From NCBI GenBank assembly GCA_905250025.1, contig CAJNOJ010000019.1:620001-684000 (forward strand): 64,000 bases of DNA, in the 5' to 3' direction. The notes beneath the pieces are model-generated. The model saw nothing but the letters and a program-made list of their open reading frames with translations, did not search any database and was not told the DNA's origin. Positions 1-9,837 of this stretch are shown in pieces (position 1 is the stretch's first letter; every line of letters begins with the position of its first letter). The DNA comes from Adineta ricciae. Its lineage: Eukaryota; Rotifera; Eurotatoria; Adinetida; Adinetidae. The position numbers and the translations under genes were made by a program.

Positions 1-2873
1 TATGAACTCGGTCTCATCTCCGACAGTGACACACCTCGTGATTCCTTGGAAATGGTTAATTTGTCCTTATCGTCACAACCAATCGACATGTGAAGCGATC
101 TTCTTCGATAATGATCATCCATTGAGGCGTGATACACCAAGTGACCTATGGACTTTGGGCATGGATTTGACATTGGCACTGATTGAGTGAAAAATGTGTG
201 AAAAAAGTTGAAATTTTTCTCATGGAAAGCATCACAATCTCTGTCGTGTGACAAAGGAAATGTATGTAGTTCGAGTACATTGCCGGTTCGACGGGTTATT
301 CGAAGACATTCTTGTTTCGTATGACTAGAAAACATAAAGCGAAGTTCATTGTTTCTTCGAAAGGAATCAGGTACCAATTGGTAAATGACCGTATAGAATA
401 GATGGCGAATGATTTTTCAGAATGGATCATTCGTTGACAATGAAAACGGTGATCGGTGCCGAGAAATTCTATATTATTGGTTTTTATTATCATTCGGATT
501 GTTCGATCGATTGAAAACCATTGATGGGATTGAAATTGCTTCGGAAAGGAACATTCATCATTGATTGAATGATCTGAGTTGATATAAACATGAGAAAAAT
601 GATAATTAATGATTATTATGATTACTTTTGTTTGAGAATGTTATCACAGTTGATATATGCCTGGAATATAGATCATGACATGAATCATCTGTAGCCATGT
701 GAAGAGAGAGTGATGGAGACGATTTTTGTTTAGTCAAAAAACTCTTAAAGAGAACAAATTCAAAGGTAAAAACGAGAAAACATTGATTTGATTTACGAAA
801 CACGCATATTGATTGTGATGTGGCTTGTCGGAAAGAATTCGAGTAACGAAATACGTATGAAAGTCTTCAATCCATGTCCCGACACACATAAACTGAAAAT
901 CTAAATCGAACAGCAGCTGATTAAATATATGTGAAAGTGAGTTCTACTAACCAAGAATTGATTGGTAGACTGAACAAGGAGATAGATGAAGCTGGAGTTT
1001 GTAGGGGTTAGCACATTCATTCAAATAGGACGATGAGATCGATTGATGACAGACTGAGCCATCTTTGATTAGACTTAACAGTTGGAATGGCGGTTGAATA
1101 GGACATAGCTGTGGAGTAGAATTTTCTAGATAAAAGTAATCAAGAACAAATCTTCTGCTTTATTTTCGAGTGTACTTACTTCGATGTAGTGTATACAGCG
1201 CAGCATCAGGAGCGATTAGATTTGGACATAAAGTAATGTTTACTAAATCATCTGGATCATTACATTCACCTAGATGACGAGTAGATCGACGCTTTTTTGC
1301 AATTATCAAACCCTACTTTCGCGATACTGAAGTAAATTCATATGTCGTTGGATGAAAACTAAACATCGCGTACATCGATTGAGTCTAATCCAAACGAAAT
1401 AAGAATGAAAGCACATGCGACTGCAAAATTATTCTCAGTAACCTACCGGTCAAGAAAGAGATAATACTGATGCGAAGATAAAACATCTACACATAATCCT
1501 TTCGTTTCGATTCGATCATCGGCTATCTCTAATAGAGAATTCATGCCACGTTGGTACCACAAGCCGAACCATCCTGTTGGCATTTTACATACCGAACAAA
1601 CTTGTAGTAGAAAAACAAACGATTTCAGCTACAACTGAGATAGTATGAATGTACTTATAAATATTTAAAGTTTAATTAATATAGTATTCGACACTCTACA
1701 TTAGATGTCTTATTATATTTTATTCATATACACAATCGAGCGTATTGAATAAAAAATCAAACTACTATTGTTTCTTTCTTTCTTTCTTAGGTCATCAGAA
1801 TAGAGAATGTCCAGTCAACTCGGTATAGAACGCGTTTGGTTAACAAAAGAGTGAGCTAATATTGAAGTATTCTCTACAGAGGTTTTATTCATGGCCGATT
1901 CGTACTTGAAAACTAGCGGCTGATGTATTGATCAATAAAAACACAATTCATGGCCACAAGGATGTTAAAAAAATTTGATTTCCTTCCTCTGACATTGAAT
2001 TATTGATGAAAATGAAATCATCCGTTGAATAATGATCGACGCAGTCCATTTGCGTTACTCATGATTAGCTAATCGCTCTCACACGATTAGAAATGAATGA
2101 TTGAAATCGAAAGCTTAAAAGAAATTTTCGAACAGATGCATGTTATTAATCTCGTTCGAACTCTGACAAATGAAGACATCCATGCAATAGACAGCTGCCG
2201 AGCATATAAATCTTCCTATTCAATCAATCTTGAGACTCATTTATCTAACTGATTCCGAAGACTAAAAACAAATAGAAAATGTTCATCTGTTTTACCTGAA
2301 TTAATTTGTAAGATGAGTAGAATCTGTAGAAAGTTTCTCATCGATGTACCATCATGTAGAATGTGAATTAGGCAACAAGACAACTTCTACTTTCCTTACT
2401 GAACATTGATGAACAAACTAATGATGACGACAAAGCGACACAATCTGGTTTTTTTTTCCATGTATGAAGAAAAAGAACGAGCAAAAGTGAGTGTGATGAT
2501 CGCTCTCGTAAGGATGAAAGTGATGGAAAAGAATGAATATGAGAACAAAGTGGTACACAATAAATCACTCATATATGTTCAATCCAACAGCCATTGTCTG
2601 GCCAGCAACTAAACGACCACATTGTATAATATCGTTTTTCTTTCTTAATATCCTCTTTGTCACGTTCGACATTTACTCTTCGTAATAGATTTGTTTAAAA
2701 TGTCACACACAACACCTTAATTCTACGATCATGGACCAGAGAATAGTTGTCATCGAATAAAAGTAATTTGTTTTTTTTTTGTATATTCAACACCGTGCAA
2801 AAAAGAATGTCAAACTTCCTTTAAAACCAGAAAATAATAATAATCAATTGAGAAACTCTTGAATATAGTACTA
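1..2873. other. gene-poor stretch, no confident gene
   Basis: Nothing here is supported as a gene. The first 190 bases hold two short overlapping open frames on the plus strand. One is a 30-codon tail ending at 93 and the other a 62-codon frame ending at 190; either could be the last exon of a gene starting left of the window. A TTTC microsatellite at 1771-1788 runs into a TTAG that looks like a 3' splice site. Only 21 open codons follow it, so it was not called. Confidence 0.5.
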
Positions 2874-5299
2874 CTAGAATTTATTGCCATTTCTAGGACG
2901 TCCACGTCCTGCACCTGCTCCTCCTGTTGATGGTTTGCCGTTGGATTTATTTGTTCCTTGCGCATTAGATGATGTTCTATCAGTAACACTAGAAAAGAAG
3001 GCAAAGTTTTCTAGAATTATTTCATTACAGGTTTATCTTGTTGCGTTAAAATGCGGCAGTATGACATGCTGTTTACGATGGAAAACTCCCTTTTGAAAAT
3101 AGTTTTCGGAAGCACAAATCGTTAATAGGCGGTTTTAGAATTAGATGATATGCGTTGTTGATGAAGTTCGAAAAAAAGTGGACGTAAAAAGCATATATGC
3201 TGCCGATTTTGATACGTACCCCGGTTTTTTCTTCGCATTATTTTCCTTGTTATTTGAGTTTTCGTCAGTGTGCGATTGTTCATCGGCATCTGCTGTCGCT
3301 CGTTCCGGTGACTTATTAGAATTAGGTTTCGAAACCTTTTCTGATTTGTTTGGTGATGAAGCATCGATTATTCTACGTTCCTCAGGCTTTCCTGGTGGTG
3401 GAGTACTTCGATCTTGTCCTGGATTCCCATTTCTTCTATCGACAGTGGTTTGATCGTGTTTTCTAACTGAAGATTCATTACTATTGTTCGATTGATCATG
3501 GGAACTTGTGTCTTCATCAAAGTTGTCTAGTGAAGTAAAACCCAGATGTTTAGCTTTTTTCACCCAGGCGTCATAAATTCCATCATCCAATAAAACGAAT
3601 GTAATTTTACTCATTAAACCAGCCTTCTGGTCAACTGTTCGTAGTGCAATTTCAGCACCTTCATCCAATGGCTAATAAACATGAATACTGATTTAATTTC
3701 ACTCGAAAATATTCAGTCACTTACATAGCCAAATATGCCACAGCTGATGGCAGTGTAAGCAATCGTTTCAAGATCATATAAGTTCGCTAGAGCAAGCGAT
3801 GTTTCATAGCAAGACTCTAAGTGTTGTCTATTTTGGTCAGGTGAAAAATCACTATATCGAGGGCCAGCGGTATTGATGATATAATGAGTCGTTTTCGACA
3901 TTTTATAACTGAGCAGTATGCGAGAACGACCAGTTGGTAAACGAACGTCAGGATAGATCTCTTTGTGAGCTCGACATGCTCGAAGAAGTTCATCTCCTGC
4001 AGCATCGTGGATAACCCCATCTACGCCACCACCACCTAACATACATTCATTTGCCGCTAGAAATGCAAAGCGAAGAGTTGAGAATTTGTTTTATCACGAA
4101 ACTCAAACAAACCATTGACTATGGCATCAACTCTTGTTTTCAAAATATCACCTTGATGTATCACTAAGTGTGTCTTATTATTGCTAAGAACATAAGTGCG
4201 CTTAGGACGAGATCGATTTTGATTTGATGGTCGAAACTCTGGAGTATCACTAAATATAAATCAAAGCTTTATGATAATCTGTTAATTAACGTTCAAAGGT
4301 ATAGTACGGATTTAGTTTTGGAGATAGCCGTTTTGAATCTTTCCGACGTTCATCAGTCGTTTCCTTTTCGAAATCGTCGTCGTACCTAAAAAAACCAGTA
4401 TCGTATTCTCTGTATTATGAACTGAGGTAAAAGGTAAGTTCCAGTAAAACGTATGCAATCTGATCGAACTATTCGAAGCAAAGTTTCTCATCATGTTAGA
4501 AAAAGACAATTACTCCTGGTCTTTTGGATCGGATGTGGCTTGCTGTTCTCTTCGTTTTTCGTCACGTTTTGAACCTGTCTCAGATGGTTTAGTGTCATGT
4601 GTTGACCTATAATAAAAATTATAATAAGTGACAATTCGGACGAATATATAGCATGAAATATTATGTATAGAGGAAGGACTCATACATGTCTAAAAGTTTG
4701 AGTTTATTGTTTTTATCGTGTGCAAGATCCATGAAGACGTTGACGAATCGTTGATATATGTCTGTTGTGAAGACAACTATGCGAATTTCATTAACTTTCT
4801 TCGATGATGATTGTTCATGTTTTGCCAAAGCTTTGTAAAGAGTTTGAGCTGCATCATCTGTATTAAAACTACTAGCGCCACAGCCAATTGTAGGAAAAGC
4901 AATAGATCGACATTTGTGTTCAGAGGCAAGTTGAAGGCATTTGAGATAAGTCTCTTGAAGTATTTTGAGACCTGGGCTCGGGTTACCTTGTCTGAAATAC
5001 GGTGTTGGAGTCAAAATAATGTATGGCTTACGAGTATCGATTATTTGTGGTGCGCTTTTTTGCGTAATTTTTGAACTGATAGTTTTTATATCACGTTTCA
5101 TACTTTGATCAGCACTAGCATGAAATTTTTCATAAAGAGGATAACTTTGATTAGGTTCTTGTTGACCTGCTTCAGGCGTTGGAATAACTTTCGCATCTAC
5201 ATTGTCTTCTGCAAGAAGATCACCTCTCTTTAAAACAATTTTACATGAACCTTGTTGAAAGAAAACTTCAAGATGAGTATCACCATCAGATCCAGCCAT
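2874..5299 (-). CDS. two-macrodomain protein (MacroD-type ADP-ribose hydrolase candidate)
   Basis: Seven exons (5299-4686, 4606-4514, 4385-4308, 4249-4113, 4056-3725, 3671-3220, 2988-2874) join in phase to 606 residues. Residues about 10-200 form a first, divergent macrodomain in which the usual VDAIVNAAN loop reads VDAKVIPTPEAG. Residues about 280-465 form a second one of MacroD1/2 type, with VDAIVNAANECMLGGGGVDG, then INTAGPRY, and the second loop SCGIFGYP split by intron 5. In this family those loops bind ADP-ribose and support removal of mono-ADP-ribose from proteins, so the second module may be active while the first looks unable to hydrolyse. The linker and C-tail are charged, Ser/Asn-rich and probably disordered. 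The tail ends in a Gly/Arg patch. No signal peptide or membrane segment is visible, so a cytosolic or nuclear site is likely. Substrate unknown. Confidence 0.88.
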
Positions 5300-5873
5300 G
5301 CCTTTTATCTGAAAATTAGATTCAGTAAGATTATTTGATATCTCGCACTTGTACGAATCAGATGGATAAAATAGAAGTCAGTGAATAAATTCGGAACAAC
5401 ATCTTTGTTGACTGTGAAATCTACACCGTAACTCAGGGAAGAAAGAAAAATCCTCAACCCCGCGAACTTCTGAAAATGTAATTGTGTTTTCAACGTACAA
5501 AGATTTACACTTTTCAGAGAAAAAAACTAGTAACAGCAATGCGTTTCACTTTTCTTCCTAGGCAGAACGTGCACTCCAACATTTGCAACAAAAGGAGACA
5601 TCATAGTTGGAAAAAAAAGGAACGAATTAAAAACTACTTGATGAAAAAAACCCAGTAGGAGGTGGATGTTTAGGGACATCTATGAAAAACAGCTTCACTC
5701 AATGGTTTTCATTGACAATATTTTCTATACAAACGAATCTTTGCGTGTGATAGCATCAGAAATTTGTCGCAAATCAAGGCAAACATATGGTTTTATTGTT
5801 TTCTATACGATGTTTATTTTGTACAGTTGTATTTCTTTGAGAAAACTAACGGCTACAACATTAAAAGAATAAA
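5300..5873. other. intergenic
   Basis: Lies between the start of the macrodomain gene and the stop of the GPCR gene, both on the minus strand. It presumably holds the promoter of the first and the 3' end of the second. Short open frames here have no coding character. Confidence 0.5.
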
Positions 5874-6920
5874 TCATTTTTTAAAGGATGTTTCCATCTG
5901 TTGTTGTTGTCGTTTACCAAAGCGACTTTTAGTATTGGTCATTCCTGCTGTCGACAACCATACATTGCGATTTTCTTCGTTTTTGAATATTCGAAATAAC
6001 ACTTGTTTGGACTCTTTACGAAAGGCTCCCGATGCCAACAGATGAATGTAAAAGATAGAAGCTGCATTCACGTAGATCAAGAAATTTAATGAATTGTAAC
6101 GCATGAAACTTTCGATGGCGGTTCGGAGAGTATCCTTTGGGACAGTTGCTGTGATTGCAGCATAGATGGAATAAATCGGAAATGATACTGTTGAGCAAAA
6201 GTAGATAATCACTTCGCCAATCAAGATCAACGTTAACTTGACATCGCGTTTTTGTATGCGAATATTTTTGGGAACGGTTTGGCCATTCATTCTTGGATCA
6301 GGTTGAACGCGAAATTGAATGTGTTTCAAACTTCGAATTGCTAAAGTCGAGAACACTACCATTATGATCAATGGAATTGTCGTAACGATAGCAGCATATA
6401 AACCGTAGATATATGAATAATTTCCACTTCCACCACAACGTCGGTTAGGCATTTGAATATCTACATACACGATCATATGTGAAGGAATTACAAACCAAAC
6501 AATCGAAGCTATTAATACCATTTTGATGGCCATTGAGCGTTGACTAAATGCACGAATTCGAACATTGGATGAACATAAGGCAAAGCGATCGATACAAGCC
6601 AAGGCTACTGCTGAACGGGAGATCATGAACAAGACATGAATCAAGTATGAACGAAGTTTGCAATAGGCAGCTGAATATGATGCAAAATCATATGCCGTAT
6701 AAGCTATTACAATATTCGAAGGTATTCCAAAGGTCATAACAAGAATGTTGAAGATCGACGTTGAGATAAAATAAATCGCACAAGAACTGATCCGAAGATG
6801 TTTTTGGGAAAAAACTAAAATATTTACAAAATTTCCAAAAACGCCCAAGATTAAAATGATTGGTAGAGCATAGCATGTTAACGCTGATTGTACAGAATTG
6901 AGATCATCACCGAGTGCCAT
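5874..6920 (-). CDS. rhodopsin-like (class A) seven-transmembrane receptor
   Basis: Intronless, 348 residues, with seven hydrophobic segments spaced as in class A GPCRs. TM1 carries the GN motif (GNFVNILVF). TM3 starts after a cysteine (YCKLRS) that can pair with the extracellular-loop-2 cysteine (RRCGG). The TM3 end reads ACIDRF, so the usual DRY is DRF and the Arg that contacts G protein is kept. A basic third loop (RIQKRD) precedes TM6. TM7 is weakly conserved, without a clear NPxxY. The N-terminus is short, pointing to a small-molecule or peptide ligand. Intronless receptors of this kind form large families in bdelloids. Ligand unknown. Confidence 0.88.
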   Translation of the reverse strand: MALGDDLNSVQSALTCYALPIILILGVFGNFVNILVFSQKHLRISSCAIYFISTSIFNILVMTFGIPSNIVIAYTAYDFASYSAAYCKLRSYLIHVLFMISRSAVALACIDRFALCSSNVRIRAFSQRSMAIKMVLIASIVWFVIPSHMIVYVDIQMPNRRCGGSGNYSYIYGLYAAIVTTIPLIIMVVFSTLAIRSLKHIQFRVQPDPRMNGQTVPKNIRIQKRDVKLTLILIGEVIIYFCSTVSFPIYSIYAAITATVPKDTLRTAIESFMRYNSLNFLIYVNAASIFYIHLLASGAFRKESKQVLFRIFKNEENRNVWLSTAGMTNTKSRFGKRQQQQMETSFKK

Positions 6921-7812
6921 TGAGTGAAATGAGATGTTTTCAGATTAATATATTCAAGCGTTACATGTCTGTTGACGACACGATAATTAAACCTGGAAGA
7001 CATCATACACAGGTTAGCTGGAAAGTATTGTCATATATTGGTGCCAAGTGCTCTCTTGATGTTGACATGCGACACGATTCTGTTTTACGATGATTAAATA
7101 TGAGAAGGGGCCCTTGCAGTCGGAAAGAATTCGTTTGCTCCTTGTTTTCTAATGTTTCATATACCGAGATCTTGAATTTTATCAATAATCCTAGGAATAT
7201 CGTTAAGTTAAATGCGCAAATATATTGTTGATACGTTTTCGAGCTTGCAAAGTATGTTTTGAGCTTTATATCAAACAGAAATACCGTGGGCGCAAAAGAA
7301 AGTACGTCAGCAAAGAATATCAGGATATTAGTTTTCAAGAAAGCTATAAATATAAAATGATATACTAACTCTTTTTAGAAAAACGTAATTGCAAAAAGCT
7401 CTCCTATTTGGGTACATTCATTTGCAACATATCGATTAAATTTTCGCATTATGAAATTTCGAAGGCAAACAGTAAATCCTTTTTGTCATTCATAACATAG
7501 GATCATAGTTCTGCATTTCAACTTGTCTTCTGTCACGTGTCGATAGTTACCGGTATACTTTATCGCAAAGCATGATTGATTCGCATTCAATTCATGTCGT
7601 CATCCAGCGAACCTATCACGAAATCAATTTACGATAATAATGAATCTCTTCGAGCAATCTCTACTTCTAAACATCAATACCACCCTCCTACTCATTCCCA
7701 TAAGTTTTTTGTTCTCAATGCACATTTGTAATTCACAGTGCATAGATATGCTATGTTTCATCTTATTTCAAAACACATAGTAAAGCATCCACAGATCAAA
7801 TCACAGAAATAC
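6921..7812. other. intergenic, divergent promoters
   Basis: Lies between the GPCR (-) and the C2orf76 gene (+), which point away from each other, so it probably holds both promoters. A 111-codon minus frame at 7003-7338 lacks an ATG and was not accepted. Confidence 0.5.
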
Positions 7813-8401
7813 ATGGCTACGAATGATGATTCTGGTACTTCTAATGAGAATACTATGGTACTCTCAATTCGATTGATTCGCTCATTTGAACATCGGAATA
7901 TTCGTCATGTTACTCTTCGTTCCATCGATTCATCAGGACAGATGACAGGCAGTGAACTCAAACAACGAATTCTAACAAGTTCGTAATCTTGCTTTGCAGG
8001 TCACCTTTATATTCTCTCTGGTCAAATAAATCGTTTTTTTTTCCTCGTTTTAGTATTACCGAATGAGAAACTACCGCCACCATTCAAAACATTTTCATTT
8101 GGTATAATTTTTTGTATAAAACTCCTCTTGATCAAAGCTATTCTTCACCTAGATACATTGAAAATCGAACATTATCCGCATCAAGCAAAGGTATGTTCCT
8201 CAACTTAATCCTGATCTGATAATATAATCTTCTTCTTAGAGTAATGATGTTACTATTCGTCGAGATGGTGATGATCGATTGATAATCGAAGATGATAAAC
8301 ACTTGTGTGACTATAACGTTGTCGATGGCACAGAAATTGCCTTTTTCAAACGTAGTGACTACGAAATTTACAAAGAAAAGCCCGATTTAGTGATGGATTA
8401 A
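7813..8401 (+). CDS. UPF0538 / C2orf76 homologue
   Basis: Four exons (7813-7978, 8054-8101, 8153-8190, 8240-8401) encode about 137 residues. The core matches the conserved C2orf76 pattern: IRLIRSFEHRN near the N-terminus, LPPPF at the end of the first half, DTLKIEHYPHQAK, then TEIAFFKRSDYEIYK close to the C-terminus. The last block is the most conserved part of the family. The protein is small and soluble, and its biochemical role is not known in any animal. The start at 7813 is the ATG nearest the conserved core. An in-frame ATG at 7753 would add 20 residues. Confidence 0.9.
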
Positions 8402-9097
8402 TCAGTGCTCAATACTTTCATTTGTTTCTGATAATAAAATTCTTGTTTTTGTGTAACGAAAAGCATCTCTCATTCATTTATTCGTTCAAAAGCAGATGCG
8501 TCTGTTTACTATTGACATTTAGAGTTTCAAAGAATTGGCTTATCGTCACAATGATCAAGAAGATGACAGATCTCACATGTTCATGTCAATCAATGAGCTG
8601 AATAGTCGGCAACACCTAACTAAATCAACCGTAACGTTAGACAACATACGCAACAGTTCCCGACAAATCATTTGATAACTTCGATTGACTTTCCCGTATC
8701 TAACTATTGCTACCGATAACTGATAACAATGAGAGTTCACTTTCTTTTTAGTAAAGTTTTACATTACGATCAATTGATTGATTAAAATCATTGGGAAAAC
8801 TGATTTTCAAACTGCCAAATGTTGTGTTGTTCCTTTTTCTTCTTTGATCATTGTTAACCGACAGATGAGCTTAGGTGTATTAATTAGTCCACATCGTTTG
8901 ATGTTCTTCTTCCGATTGTCATTCTTCGATTAATTCTGATTGGCGAGGAAAATGAATAGATATTTTCTCTTTTTTTCCCCTCCAATATATTCATCGAATT
9001 TAACTTTAATATATCATTCCATATCAACATTCAATATTCAACAGGCTAAGTATTTCCGTATTCTTCTTCTAACCTCTACCATTCATTTGTAGGACTT
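8402..9097. other. intergenic, upstream of homeobox gene
   Basis: No coding exon recognised. It ends in a pyrimidine-containing 3' splice site (TTTGTAG, AG at 9091-9092) only 5 nt before the homeobox start codon. Either an upstream non-coding exon or a trans-spliced leader would use it. Confidence 0.4.
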
Positions 9098-9678
9098 ATG
9101 GATCCATACTATTCATCGCCATCTTCGTACTATTACCAATCGTCGTGTCCGCTTCATGATTCTTACGTTGACCCGTATTGTTCATATCCAGTACAATCAA
9201 CTCCAGCGCATCCATCAGCATCGTTTTACTATCCAACTTATGCTGAACAATCATCGCCGCAAGTCGTCCTCTATAACAATTCAACGACGAATATCTACGC
9301 CCAACCAACAACTGCTCCAGCGCAACTGAATTTGAACACGACTTTTGAATCAGGTAAGAACACTCATCGAATGAATATCTGATGCATGTGAACGTCATTT
9401 TGCTTTAGTGCCACCGGTTGGCCGCCGTCGTCGACAACGTACAATTTTTTCGAAAGATCAAGTTGATATACTCGATCAAGTGTTCGAAAAGAATCCATAT
9501 CCTGATATTCAACTTCGTGAACAACTTTCCGAACGACTTGACGTACCCGAAGCTCGAATTCAAGTATGTTGATTCGTGTGAATGTCGTAGAAAAAAAGAA
9601 ATGTAATCACTGTGTATTTAGGTTTGGTTCAAGAATCGACGAAGCCGTGTGAAAACTGCTGCCAAATCAAAACAATAG
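9098..9678 (+). CDS. small paired-like homeobox transcription factor, Lys50 class
   Basis: Three exons (9098-9353, 9409-9563, 9622-9678) give about 155 residues. The first 85 residues are rich in Tyr, Ser, Pro and Gln, as in activation regions. The homeodomain starts at GRRRRQRTIF and includes PYPD, the helix-3 approach PEARIQ, then VWFKNRRSR. Position 50 is Lys, as in Otx, Gsc, Pitx and bicoid, which predicts a preference for TAATCC-like sites. The second intron falls between homeodomain codons 46 and 47, the classic position for paired-class genes. The protein stops about ten residues after the domain, so it lacks the usual long C-terminal region. Family within the class cannot be fixed by eye. 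Confidence 0.88.
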
Positions 9679-9837
9679 TTGTTGATAATTTTTTGTATAC
9701 AAATTCGCTGTTTTTTATTTTAATTATTAAATTGTAATAGAAAAAGAATTTTCAATTTTTTGGTTTGACGTGAAGAAATAAGATACTAGGAAAGGCGTGA
9801 ATAGTGTCTATAGGACTGGTTGGTTTAGGTAAAGCAT

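Noticed and set aside
2406-2612. 68-codon Met/Lys-rich plus-strand frame
   Set aside because: Low-complexity composition; overlapped by a minus frame of the same length, which is typical of chance.
3145-3453. 102-codon plus-strand frame
   Set aside because: Antisense of exon 6 of the macrodomain gene.
7003-7338. 111-codon minus-strand frame
   Set aside because: Begins without ATG; no domain, no splice context, AT-rich composition as in random DNA.
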